A stretch of DNA of 64,000 nucleotides from Pontibacter amylolyticus (lineage in GTDB: Bacteria; Bacteroidota; Bacteroidia; Cytophagales; Hymenobacteraceae), in contig NZ_BMFP01000001.1 in NCBI RefSeq assembly GCF_014638845.1, forward strand, positions 333,337 to 397,336. The letters are read 5' to 3'. Below are positions 55,224 through 63,920 of this stretch, in pieces. Positions within the stretch are counted from its first letter, which is position 1; every line of letters begins with the position of its first letter. The notes beneath the pieces are model-generated. The model worked only from the letters and a program-made list of their open reading frames with translations. It was not told the origin of the DNA and made no database searches. The position numbers were made by a program, and so were the translations under genes.

Positions 55224-56579
55224 ATGCATACTGCTCTCATTTCTGAAACTGCCTCCACGACTTCCAACACTTCGCAAAATGTGCTGAAAATGGCGGGTCT
55301 GCTGCTTATCAGCATCGGGCTGTTGGGTATTCTGGTGGCTGCCGTGGGAGCTGATTATATCTCCCCTGTTTTCACCGGGTTGGGAGGTACGCTTGTCCTC
55401 ACAGTTGGCGCTTTGGTTTACATCTGGCAAAGCCGCTGGCACAAATCGCCCGCTGAGCAAAACCACGGGCGTTGGCACCAGGAAGCCACCTCCCGCGGGC
55501 CTTCGGCCTGGGTCATTGGCTTTGTGCTCACTGGTTTTTACGTGCTGCTCTACTGGTTCCCGGACACGCTGCAAGGATTGATTCAGGCCACAGAGCCCCT
55601 GAGCCAGTGGCTGCGCGGCAGACCAAGCGATCAGTGGTTCCTGTATGGTACTTTCTATACCCTGGCCATTCTCGTGATGGGGGTATACGCCCTGCTCAAG
55701 TACCGCAACAGCCGCTACCACATCATCCGGACTATCTCGGTCATGTTTTTCCAGTTGGGTTTTGCCTTTCTGCTGCCAGGCTTGTTGCTGATGCTCAACA
55801 AACCAGAGTACTACTTCAGCTACTTCTGGCCACTCAAATACGACTACCTGTTTCCAGGCACTATAGATTATCTGGTGCGCGATGGCGCCGCATTGGGCGT
55901 ATTCATGGTGTTTTGGGGAGCCGTTTTTTCCTTTCTGGCAACACCGGTGCTCACTTACTTCTATGGCAAGCGCTGGTACTGCTCCTGGGTGTGCGGCTGC
56001 GGCGGACTGGCCGAAACCGCAGGTGACCCCTACCGGCACCTCTCGGACAAAAGCCGCAAGGCCTGGCAGTGGGAAGTGGCCATCCTCTATCCGATTCTGG
56101 GGTTCGTCATCCTCACCACGCTTTTCCTTTGGGTTAACTCCTGGAGCGAGGGACGGCTATTGGGCGATCTGTCGGGCGGCTTTGCCAGCACTTATGGGTT
56201 CTTTATCGGGGCTATGTTTTCGGGTGTGATTGGCGTGGGCTTCTATCCGCTGATGGGCAACCGGGTGTGGTGCCGCTTTGGCTGCCCGATGGCCGCTTAC
56301 CTGGGCCTGCTGCAAAAGCATTTCTCCCGCTTCCGCATCAGTACCAATGGCGGACAATGCATCTCCTGCGGCAACTGCTCCACTTACTGCGAAATGGGCA
56401 TTGATGTGCGCTGGTATGCGCAACAGGGCGAGCCGATCATCCGGGCATCGTGCGTGGGCTGCGGCATTTGCGCACACGTTTGTCCGCGCGGCGTACTGAA
56501 ACTGGAGAATGGTCCGCGTGAAGACCGCTACGCAGGCTCTCCGCTGATCAGGCGCGACGAATTGCGGATTTTGAGTTAG
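55224..56579 (+). CDS. membrane 4Fe-4S protein (NapH/NosR-like)
   Basis: The 451-residue protein has about six membrane segments and Cys-rich loops as in NapH/NosR/RdxA-type proteins: WVCGCGGLAETAGDP, CRFGCPMAAYLGLL, then two 4Fe-4S ferredoxin motifs CISCGNCSTYCEMGI and CVGCGICAHVCPRG near the C-terminus. It probably moves electrons across or along the inner membrane, toward an acceptor not encoded here. It is in an operon with the upstream FAD oxidoreductase, and a strong hairpin at 56791-56839 ends it. Confidence 0.92.
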   Translation: MHTALISETASTTSNTSQNVLKMAGLLLISIGLLGILVAAVGADYISPVFTGLGGTLVLTVGALVYIWQSRWHKSPAEQNHGRWHQEATSRGPSAWVIGFVLTGFYVLLYWFPDTLQGLIQATEPLSQWLRGRPSDQWFLYGTFYTLAILVMGVYALLKYRNSRYHIIRTISVMFFQLGFAFLLPGLLLMLNKPEYYFSYFWPLKYDYLFPGTIDYLVRDGAALGVFMVFWGAVFSFLATPVLTYFYGKRWYCSWVCGCGGLAETAGDPYRHLSDKSRKAWQWEVAILYPILGFVILTTLFLWVNSWSEGRLLGDLSGGFASTYGFFIGAMFSGVIGVGFYPLMGNRVWCRFGCPMAAYLGLLQKHFSRFRISTNGGQCISCGNCSTYCEMGIDVRWYAQQGEPIIRASCVGCGICAHVCPRGVLKLENGPREDRYAGSPLIRRDELRILS

Positions 56580-56877
56580 GCCTTATAAGCACGTTCGTTA
56601 CACATTCTATTATTTTGTCATCCTGAAAGGATCTTGGCAGCAGATAGCAGAAGATCTATCGCCCGGGGTAAGTCTTCTGTTATTAAAAACGCAAAACAGG
56701 TTTTCTTTCTTAACCTGATAGATTATCTGGTATTAAGTGCTTCGTAGATTGGGACAGCGATCGCTCATAAAGACTTCTTTCAATAAACCCTAAACGCATC
56801 GCGGGCACCTGCTTTTGACAAGTGCCCGCGATGCGTTTAAGAGAACAGGTTAGCCGAGTGGCTATACCTGCGAGGTA
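56580..56877. other. intergenic region with dispersed-repeat remnant
   Basis: It contains GTCATCCTGAAAGGATCTT near 56617-56635, which resembles dispersed intergenic repeats of this phylum, and the long terminator at 56791-56839. It holds no gene. Confidence 0.5.
56791..56839. terminator. bidirectional terminator
   Basis: A perfect 18-bp inverted repeat (56791-56808 and 56822-56839) with a 13-base loop lies between convergent genes. U-runs are weak, so it may mainly block read-through by structure. Confidence 0.7.
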
Positions 56878-57123
56878 CTACTGCAATTCTTCCTGCTCCA
56901 TGTACTCCCACATGGCATCTTCGCTGGCACCGATCTTAGCCGCATAAAGCAGCATGGTTGTATAAACGGCGATCAACAAAAAGCTAAGCGGGATAGAGAA
57001 TACAAAAGACACAACGAGCGTCTTAACCGGATCGGGCTTTGTTTTCATTTTAGTGGATGCATACCAAAAGAAACAGATGTTAAAGATGCCGGCAAGCGCA
57101 ATAAAATTGATGATATCTAACAT
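56878..57123 (-). CDS. small two-helix membrane protein
   Basis: The 81-residue protein has two hydrophobic segments (about 3-22 and 36-62) with a basic turn between and an acidic tail (DAMWEYMEQEELQ). No family was recognised. It is monocistronic and ends at the shared hairpin. Confidence 0.7.
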   Translation of the reverse strand: MLDIINFIALAGIFNICFFWYASTKMKTKPDPVKTLVVSFVFSIPLSFLLIAVYTTMLLYAAKIGASEDAMWEYMEQEELQ

Positions 57124-57487
57124 TGGCTAAAAGTTAAATGTTGTTTCTGATTTTCCCAGGAAGTGTACCATTTAGGGTATAAAGCCGAAAAGTACACATT
57201 TTAGTTCAAATCAGGTTGTGTGTTTTTAAGGTTAGGGATAGATTGCGTATGTGTTTGAACTTAAACAGCATAGTGCAATTTAGGAGACAAAAATTTAATT
57301 CCCAATAATTGTTACAAATAATTTTAACAATATTTTAATACTTATCCAAAACGGCCTCCAGGAAACCTGACAGGCACATTAAAACAACACAAACCATTGA
57401 TGTATAACAACTTATACACTGGTTGCATTGCGTAGGATTTTGCGCTTTCCCGAAAAAAAACAAGCCACTGCAGCGTATTTGCCTGGC
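57124..57487. other. A/T-rich intergenic region
   Basis: Nothing coding or clearly regulatory was identified. The 3' end abuts the alpha-2-macroglobulin remnant. Confidence 0.4.
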
Positions 57488-57707
57488 CTACTCAATTCTC
57501 ATCCCCTTCAGACCCGTGCGGCCATAGAACACCGGAAAATACATTAGCTCGGCCTTAGCAGGATTGAGTGTGTACACCCCGTTATAGCGCGGTAAAAGTT
57601 TGATGGTATAGGTATGCTTGCCTTTAGGTAGCCGGTCTGCGAAAATGGTGACCTTGTGCCGGAAATATTCCCGGTGCACTTCGTAGGGTCTCCCACCTTT
57701 GACTCAC
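57488..57707 (-). pseudogene. remnant of an alpha-2-macroglobulin gene
   Basis: The frame carries only the very end of a large family protein: VKGGRPYEVHREYFRHKVTI, then FADRLPKGKHTYTIKLLPRY, NGVYTLNPAKAELMYFPVFY and a short tail. This matches the C-terminus of bacterial alpha-2-macroglobulin (YfaS-like) proteins, which are over 1000 residues and trap proteases in the periplasm. In frame, a TGA lies immediately upstream at about 57708, and no further family sequence follows. It is a decayed fragment with no expected product. Confidence 0.65.
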
Positions 57708-58032
57708 GGTAGCACTTCCATACTGATCTGGATAAGTAAGGGCACGGCTATTTCATTAAACCACGAAAACACGTTAACTGATACATAAAATTAATCCTAT
57801 AAATACCACATTCAATCATAGGCCTCATAAAGATTCTATTCACCAAAAACGTAATACATAAATCTTTAACTAAATTTACTGAAAAAAAATAACTATATAC
57901 CAATTACCCCGTACTTTTAAAATACAATATTCACCTGGTATAATATTTTTAGTTTTATAGTATTTAACAAAGGGCATCTTTGCTACTAAAGCACCCTCCT
58001 TTTTATTTTAAATCTTTTTAAGGGACGTCGCC
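57708..58032. other. A/T-rich intergenic region
   Basis: Low G/C sequence between the remnant and the STAS gene, with no gene seen. It must contain the STAS gene's promoter, but no box could be fixed. Confidence 0.4.
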
Positions 58033-58392
58033 ATGGAAATTACCAACCACACCTCGCACCATAATCGTCATATCTTCTTTGTAAAGGGCCTTGTGAAAGA
58101 ACAGGCGCTTGATAAAATCCGCCAGACAATTGCTGAAGCGCCAACGGATCATAAGAAAGAACTCTGGATCGACTGCTCACACGTAGACCGCCTGCACCTG
58201 ACCAATAGCAGCATCTGTTCTTTTGTAAGCGAGCTGCTCAAGATCCGGAAACACGATGTGAAAGTAGTGCTCTGCGACATGAACGCTACCACCGAGCGCC
58301 TGTTCCGCCTACTGCGCCTCGATTCGCTTTTTGAAAAGGCCAGGTCTTTTGAGGAGGCAGAAAAAGAAACAAGGGCGCAACTCGCCGCCTAA
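58033..58392 (+). CDS. STAS-domain protein (anti-anti-sigma-like)
   Basis: The 119-residue single-domain protein matches STAS: FVKGLVKEQALDKIR, then the key ELWIDCSHVDRLHLTNSSIC segment whose DC/SS positions correspond to the phosphorylation loop, and VKVVLCDMN. STAS proteins bind anti-sigma factors or act as regulatory switches. No kinase or anti-sigma gene is close by. The gene is monocistronic with a strong terminator. Confidence 0.85.
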   Translation: MEITNHTSHHNRHIFFVKGLVKEQALDKIRQTIAEAPTDHKKELWIDCSHVDRLHLTNSSICSFVSELLKIRKHDVKVVLCDMNATTERLFRLLRLDSLFEKARSFEEAEKETRAQLAA

Positions 58393-58410
58393 GCCCACTC
58401 GCTTGGCTAT

Positions 58411-58456
58411 AAAAACAAAGAGCGCCGCTGCTAAAACAGTGGCGCTCTTTGTTTTT
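58411..58456. terminator. bidirectional terminator
   Basis: A stem of about 20 bp with one mismatch (58411-58430 and 58437-58456) has the loop CTAAAA and A/T ends. It serves the STAS gene and the convergent alcohol dehydrogenase. Confidence 0.92.
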
Positions 58457-58476
58457 TGACTTTATACCTATACCTG

Positions 58477-59634
58477 CTATAGGCTCATGGTGAGGATCTG
58501 CTCTACATCCGCCACCTGAATGTCGGCCCGCTCGCCCAGGTTCTTCACGCCGCGCTCCTCAAAACGCTTTACAATCTCCTGGATGGTCGACTTATCTACA
58601 TCATAGTCTTTCAGTTTGGTGCGGATATCCAGCGATTCGAAGAAATCGACGGTAGCCTGCACGGTGGCTTCGAGGCGCTCCTCGTCATTGCCTTGTGTAA
58701 TGCCCCATACCCGCTCGCCGTACTGCAGCAGCTTTTCCCGCTTGGTGTCACGCTTGTAGCGCAGCAGCGACGGCAGCACAATGGCCAGCGTACGCGCATG
58801 GTCGATGCCGTGCAGGGCGGTCAGCTCGTGGCCGATCATGTGGGTGGCCCAGTCGGTTGGCACGCCTACCCGGATCACTCCGTTCAACGCCATAGTCGCG
58901 CACCACATGATATTGGCAGCCGTATCGTAGTCTGTTGGGTTTTGCAAGGCCTTTGGTCCCTCCTCTTTCAGCGTGATCAGGATGGACTCCGCCAGGCGAT
59001 CCTGCAGCGGCGCATTCACGGGATAGGTCAGGTACTGCTCCAGCACGTGCGTGAAGGCATCCACCACGCCATTGCTGAGCTGGCGCAAAGGCAGCGAAAA
59101 GGTAGTTTCCGGATCGAGGATGGAAAACTTCGGGAACGTGAGCGGCGAGCCAAACGAGAGTTTCTGTCTGGTTTCTTCCCGCGTGATCACAGAACCGGAG
59201 TTCATCTCAGAACCTGTGGCAGGCAGGGTCAGCACCGCGCCGAAAGGAATGGCTTTGATGACTGGCGCTTTCTCGGAACAGATCTTCCAAGGATCACCGC
59301 CTTCGAAAGGTATAGCCGCCGCGATGAATTTAACACCGTCGATGACAGAGCCCCCGCCTACTGCCAAAATGTAATTGACCTGCTCTCTTTTTGCCAGCTC
59401 TACCGCTTGCATCAGTGTTTCGTAGCGCGGATTAGGCTCTATGCCGCCAAACTCCACTACTATATGGTTCTTCAGGGCGTCCATTACCTGATCGTATACC
59501 CCGTTTTTCTTGATGCTCCCGCCCCCAAAGGCCATCAGTACGCGCGCATTGGCCGGCACTTCGGTGGCAAGCGCAGCGATCTGCCCTTTACCGAACAGGA
59601 TCTTGACCGGGTTATAAAAAGTGAAATTGTTCAT
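58477..59634 (-). CDS. iron-containing alcohol dehydrogenase
   Basis: The 385-residue enzyme belongs to the group III (Fe-dependent) alcohol dehydrogenases, near the butanol dehydrogenase type. Markers are the GGGS NAD segment (LAVGGGSVIDGVKFIA) and the metal-binding GHELTALHGIDHA with three His. It interconverts aldehydes and alcohols with NAD(P)H; the substrate is not identifiable. It lies 17 bases after the quinone-reductase-like gene on the same strand. Confidence 0.95.
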   Translation of the reverse strand: MNNFTFYNPVKILFGKGQIAALATEVPANARVLMAFGGGSIKKNGVYDQVMDALKNHIVVEFGGIEPNPRYETLMQAVELAKREQVNYILAVGGGSVIDGVKFIAAAIPFEGGDPWKICSEKAPVIKAIPFGAVLTLPATGSEMNSGSVITREETRQKLSFGSPLTFPKFSILDPETTFSLPLRQLSNGVVDAFTHVLEQYLTYPVNAPLQDRLAESILITLKEEGPKALQNPTDYDTAANIMWCATMALNGVIRVGVPTDWATHMIGHELTALHGIDHARTLAIVLPSLLRYKRDTKREKLLQYGERVWGITQGNDEERLEATVQATVDFFESLDIRTKLKDYDVDKSTIQEIVKRFEERGVKNLGERADIQVADVEQILTMSL

Positions 59635-59651
59635 AAACGTAATTTTGCTAA

Positions 59652-60668
59652 TTAATTGGTCTTATAATCCGCCACTCTTACAAGCTGCTTGCCTGTGTTC
59701 TCACCTCTGAACAAGCCGAAGAAGGCCTGTGGCAGTTGATCGAAGCCTTCTACAATGTGCTCTTCGTACTGCAATTTACCAGCTTTTACCCAGTTTGTCA
59801 GCTCAGTGGCGGCTTCCGGGAAGCGGGTGGCATAGTCGCTCACGATAAAGCCCTTCATCAAGGCTTTCTTTTTGAGCAGGATAGGCTCCACCCGCGGACC
59901 AGTCGGCACCGAGGTGGCATTGTAAAGTGCAATCTGTCCGCAAACAGCGATACGCGCAAAATTGTTTAACAGGCTATACACCGCATCCGAAATTTCCCCG
60001 CCCACATTGTCGAAGTAAATGTCCACCCCGTTGGGACAGGCAGCTGCCAGCGCCTCCCGCATATTTGAAGTGGTCTTGTAGTTGATGGCCTCGTCGAAGC
60101 CGAGTTCGGTTTTGAGATACGCTGTCTTCTCGTCAGAGCCGGCTATACCTACCACGCGGCAGCCTTTCAGCTTGGCAATCTGTCCCACCACAGTGCCCAC
60201 CGCGCCGGCCGCACCAGAAACCACTACGGTCTCTCCTTCCTTTGGCTCTCCGATATAAAGCAGTCCGCAATAGGCCGTCATGCCCGGCATGCCCAGTATA
60301 CCCAGGTGGTAACTCAGCGGTGCCAGGTTCGGATCCAGCGGGCTGAGGCCTCTGCCATCGGAGATGCTGTAGGTTTGCCAGGGAAGATTGCCCAGCACGA
60401 CGTCCCCGGCCTTATACCTGTCGTGGCGGCTTTCTACCACTTCCGCCACTACGCCCCCGGCTATGGGCTCGTTCAGGCTATAGGGCGCCACATAGGATTT
60501 GGCATCGCTCATGCGGCCGCGCATGTAAGGGTCAACCGATATGTAGAGCGACTTAAGCAGCAGCAGCCCCTCCTGCAAATCGGGAAGTTCCTCTTCTTTA
60601 AACTCAAAATTTTCCTCCGTAGGCATGCCCTGCGGACGGCTTTTCAATAAAATGCTCTTGGTTTTCAT
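59652..60668 (-). CDS. NADP-dependent oxidoreductase (MDR/enal reductase type)
   Basis: The 338-residue protein is of the zinc-independent medium-chain reductase family, CurA/YfmJ type: N-terminal YISVDPYMRGRM, then VVSGAAGAVGTVVGQIAKLKGCRV for the dinucleotide fold. Such enzymes reduce the C=C bond of 2-alkenals or curcumin-like compounds. With the downstream alcohol dehydrogenase it suggests aldehyde detoxification. Confidence 0.93.
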   Translation of the reverse strand: MKTKSILLKSRPQGMPTEENFEFKEEELPDLQEGLLLLKSLYISVDPYMRGRMSDAKSYVAPYSLNEPIAGGVVAEVVESRHDRYKAGDVVLGNLPWQTYSISDGRGLSPLDPNLAPLSYHLGILGMPGMTAYCGLLYIGEPKEGETVVVSGAAGAVGTVVGQIAKLKGCRVVGIAGSDEKTAYLKTELGFDEAINYKTTSNMREALAAACPNGVDIYFDNVGGEISDAVYSLLNNFARIAVCGQIALYNATSVPTGPRVEPILLKKKALMKGFIVSDYATRFPEAATELTNWVKAGKLQYEEHIVEGFDQLPQAFFGLFRGENTGKQLVRVADYKTN

Positions 60669-60752
60669 AGGCTCTGTTTGTTATACCTTTTAGTGTATGC
60701 AAAACAGGCCGCAGGGGTTATGATTTTGTTCACTATAGACCCCAAAGCAAAA

Positions 60753-60788
60753 AAGGATGCTACCGGCCCTGTTGCCGGTAGCATCCTT
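60753..60788 (-). terminator. terminator of TetR regulator gene
   Basis: A perfect 15-bp stem (AAGGATGCTACCGGC/GCCGGTAGCATCCTT) with loop CCTGTT is followed on the minus strand by TTTTTTG. Confidence 0.92.
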
Positions 60789-60810
60789 CACTGCAACGTA
60801 CTACCGTTGC

Positions 60811-61491
60811 TTATCTTTCGATCGTTTTGAATACCATGTGTGTCAGGAAATCCTCCAGCTCGCCGCTGCCGTCTTCGTGTATGTTCGTCAGCGAGGGCAG
60901 GTGCAGCGCAAAGAACTTCTGGTAATGCGCGCTCTCCGCTATCGTGGAGACCAGAGAGGCCGGATACTTGTAACCCGGGTTGATCTCGTGCACGATGTCG
61001 GCTATTCGTTTGCAGAGGCGCTTGTAGCTCAAAAAGAATCCTTCCTTGTTGTTGGCATCCACCGCCTTGGTCAGGTAGGCTTTGGCCGACTCCGCCACCA
61101 CGATGCGCTGCAGCGTTACCTCGTCGACGTGCTCAAACACCATGTCGTTCTCAATGCGCCCCGACAGAATCCTGATCGCAATGCGCAGGCGCTCCTCCGG
61201 CGACTCAATGTTGTTAATGGCGAACACCAGCCTGTACTCCAGCCAGTTCCAGTACCACGAGATCAGGTATGAGAGCAGCATGTGCTTACCGTCGAAGTAC
61301 CTGTAGATGGTTGCCTCCGTACTGCTGATGCGCTCTGCCAGTTTCTTGAAGGTGAAAGCCTCCAGCCCCAGTTCATCAATCAGGAGGATGCCGTGTTTGA
61401 TGATGTCACGCCCTTTCTCCGACCCCTCCGGGTCTTTAAGGTATACCTTCTCCTCTACTTTGATCTTAATATTTGCCAGCAAGTTCTTCAT
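60811..61491 (-). CDS. TetR/AcrR family regulator
   Basis: The 226-residue protein has a TetR helix-turn-helix (about 24-75: KRGRDIIKHG-type start, then LAERISSTEATIYRYFDGKH) and a variable C-terminal ligand domain. The start overlaps the carbonic anhydrase stop by 26 bases, so they are translationally coupled. It may regulate its own operon or the nearby alcohol dehydrogenase set; the ligand is unknown. Confidence 0.93.
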   Translation of the reverse strand: MKNLLANIKIKVEEKVYLKDPEGSEKGRDIIKHGILLIDELGLEAFTFKKLAERISSTEATIYRYFDGKHMLLSYLISWYWNWLEYRLVFAINNIESPEERLRIAIRILSGRIENDMVFEHVDEVTLQRIVVAESAKAYLTKAVDANNKEGFFLSYKRLCKRIADIVHEINPGYKYPASLVSTIAESAHYQKFFALHLPSLTNIHEDGSGELEDFLTHMVFKTIER

Positions 61492-62137
61492 GAAGTACTT
61501 CAGTCATGTTTTCAGCGTCATTGTAGAAGTTCACCACACCCGTTTCCACGTTGTACATTCCCCCTACGATGCCAATCTCGCCTTTTTCTATCATTTCGCG
61601 AAGGATCGGGCTGTTTTTCTTTATCTCGCCTATCGCCCACACCACATTGGTTTCGGCCACTTTCTCAACAAACTCGTTGTTTTTGGAGCTTCTTTCACCT
61701 TCATATGCCACAGCGTCTACGGCTGGCGCTATTTTGTGCAGCAGTGTGCTCAGGTTGCCCATCTCCACGTGGTCGCAGGCTCCCTTAATGGCACCACACC
61801 TACTGTGGCCCAGCACCACGATCAGTTTGGAACCGGCCACTTTGCAGGCGAACTCCATGCTCCCCAGTATGTCCTCGTTCACCACGTTGCCGGCCACGCG
61901 GGTGCTGAAGATATCGCCCAGTCCCTGGTCGAAGATCAGCTCAGCCGATGTACGGGAATCGATGCAGCTCAACACGATGGCAAACGGAAACTGGTCCGCT
62001 GACGTTTCGTTGACCTGCTGCAGCAGGTTGCGGTTTACTTTCAGGTTGCTCACAAAGCGTTTGTTGCCTTCCAGCAAAATCTCTTTTGCGCGCTGTGGGG
62101 TTAGCTCTGCCTGTGTTTCTCTGTTTTGCGTTCTCAT
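61466..62137 (-). CDS. beta-carbonic anhydrase
   Basis: From ATG 62137 (other Met codons lie upstream) the protein has 223 residues. It hydrates CO2 to bicarbonate. The zinc ligands C58, H111 and C114, with the catalytic Asp60, are seen in SCIDSRT and GHSRCGAIKG. It has no signal peptide and is therefore cytoplasmic. It overlaps the tetR gene by 26 bases. The bicarbonate role fits anaplerotic or pH needs, unlinked to the other window genes. Confidence 0.94.
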   Translation of the reverse strand: MRTQNRETQAELTPQRAKEILLEGNKRFVSNLKVNRNLLQQVNETSADQFPFAIVLSCIDSRTSAELIFDQGLGDIFSTRVAGNVVNEDILGSMEFACKVAGSKLIVVLGHSRCGAIKGACDHVEMGNLSTLLHKIAPAVDAVAYEGERSSKNNEFVEKVAETNVVWAIGEIKKNSPILREMIEKGEIGIVGGMYNVETGVVNFYNDAENMTEVLHEELAGKY

Positions 62138-62669
62138 GGGTTTTAATGTTTTTTGAATCATTGGGTAATCTATCGAGCAACCTGCCCGGCAAAGTTCGGA
62201 TGTTTTCAAAACTTCCTCCCTCCGTATTTCAATTTTTAGCTCCCAGCCGTTTCCTTTATTTTCAGGTGTATGTTCCTGCTGCGGCCACTACTCTATAGTT
62301 ATCAACCGGCTTGGGCGCATACGGTTTTGCTGCCGCCAGGCGTCATGATACATCGTCTTAACTACGACTATAGCACAGTCTGTTGAAGGTATAGGTTCAT
62401 AACCCTATTGCAATAGCTTTACTTTAATACTACAAAGTAAAACAACAGGCACTTCAGTTCCCAGTTTTTTCCGTGATTTTATTATACGGGCATGATTTAT
62501 ATCATTGTTTTCAGGAGCAGACACTCGTAAATCGCAATCCGGAAGGGAAGAGCCGGTACTGCCCGGCAGGGAGCATGTCTGTTCAAAGTCGTATATTTGC
62601 CTGCCTCTGCCATTGGGCGGCATCGTGCCGGCAAAGCCCGCTATTTACCATTAAACCCCGTTTACGAGT
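62138..62669. other. divergent intergenic region
   Basis: The gap contains an inverted ATGAT-N4-ATCAT pair at 62492-62505, similar in spacing to Crp/Fnr sites, and a perfect -7 box TATATTTG at 62592-62599 for the decarboxylase gene (no matching -33 box). It holds no gene. Confidence 0.5.
62592..62599 (+). promoter_or_regulatory. -7 box of PLP decarboxylase gene
   Basis: The sequence TATATTTG matches the Bacteroidota consensus exactly. It would give a leader of about 63 bases. A TTG at the expected -33 position is absent, so an activator may be needed. Confidence 0.55.
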
Positions 62670-63920
62670 ATGCAACAGTGGAATAAACTCAGCAAGGATA
62701 CCATCAAAACGATTGTTTTCAATGCCCTGGCCGAGAACGTAAATTTCTATGACGAGAACATACTGGGTATACCTGGCTCCCATCTCGACAATAAAGTATT
62801 TTACCAGGATGCGCCTTTTCTCAAAGACGCCCCCTTCCTGACAGCGCTGATCCATAACCCCAACCACATTGGCTGCCATACCCTGGGCGCTTCCGAATCC
62901 TTTTTCAGGGGCACGCACCAGATCGAGCGCGAACTAATCGGCTTGTGCGCCGAGCAGATCCTGAAAGCCGAGCCCGACAGCTGCGATGGCTATGTAGCGG
63001 CCGGGGGTACCGAGGCCAACCTGCAGGCCATCTGGATCTACCGCAACTACTTCCGCAACCGCGACGGTGTGCGTAACGAGAGCATCTGCATCCTGTGCTC
63101 CCGCGACAGCCACTACTCCATGAGCAAGGCCGCCAACGTCTTCGACCTCGACATCGCCACAGTGCAGGTAGACGACGATACCCGCGCCATCGACGAGGCC
63201 CACCTGCAAGAGGTGATTGCCGCCCAGAAAGCGAAGGGCAAAAGCCACTTTATAGTGGTTGCCAACATGATGACAACTATGTTTGGATCAGTGGATAACA
63301 CCGATATATATGCAGCGGCACTTGAAGCCAGCAATTGCCAGTTTATGATCCATGTGGACGCGGCTTTCGGGGGTTTCATCTACCCGTTCACCAACCCGGG
63401 CAACACGCTCAACTTCCAGAACAAATACATCACCTCCGTGACATTGGATGCGCACAAGATGGTGCAGGCACCCTACGGCACCGGCATCTTCCTGATCCGG
63501 AAAGGCTTTATGCAGCACGCCAATACCAAGGAGGCCAGCTACGTGGAGGGAGAGGATTTTACGCTGATCGGCAGTCGCTCCGGCGCCAACGCCATTGCCG
63601 TCTGGATGATCCTGATGACTTACGGCCGCTACGGTTGGGAGGAGAAGACCACCACCCTGCTCAACCGCGCCGCCTGGCTGGCCGCTGAGCTCGACAAGGC
63701 AGGTATAGCCTACTACCGCGACCCGCACTCCAACATCATCACGATCCGCAGCGAGCACCTGAACAGGGGCATCGCCAGCAAGTATGGCCTCGTACCGGAC
63801 AATCACCAGGATGCCAATTGGTATAAAGTGGTGGTGATGGATCACGTGACCATCGACCGCCTGATCCCGCTGCTCGCGGATTTGAAAGCCTACCAGCAGG
63901 AAGCCTGCCTGGCAGAATAA
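62670..63920 (+). CDS. pyridoxal-dependent amino acid decarboxylase
   Basis: The 416-residue enzyme belongs to the group II PLP decarboxylases (glutamate/tyrosine/histidine decarboxylase-like, MfnA-type). The internal-aldimine Lys263 lies in TLDAHKMVQAPYG, the PLP-stacking HVDAAFGGF precedes it, and GGTEANLQAIW marks the phosphate side. The amino acid substrate cannot be read from sequence. A perfect -7 box lies upstream and a possible Crp/Fnr-like palindrome 87 bases before that. It is a single-gene unit in this window. Confidence 0.9.
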   Translation: MQQWNKLSKDTIKTIVFNALAENVNFYDENILGIPGSHLDNKVFYQDAPFLKDAPFLTALIHNPNHIGCHTLGASESFFRGTHQIERELIGLCAEQILKAEPDSCDGYVAAGGTEANLQAIWIYRNYFRNRDGVRNESICILCSRDSHYSMSKAANVFDLDIATVQVDDDTRAIDEAHLQEVIAAQKAKGKSHFIVVANMMTTMFGSVDNTDIYAAALEASNCQFMIHVDAAFGGFIYPFTNPGNTLNFQNKYITSVTLDAHKMVQAPYGTGIFLIRKGFMQHANTKEASYVEGEDFTLIGSRSGANAIAVWMILMTYGRYGWEEKTTTLLNRAAWLAAELDKAGIAYYRDPHSNIITIRSEHLNRGIASKYGLVPDNHQDANWYKVVVMDHVTIDRLIPLLADLKAYQQEACLAE

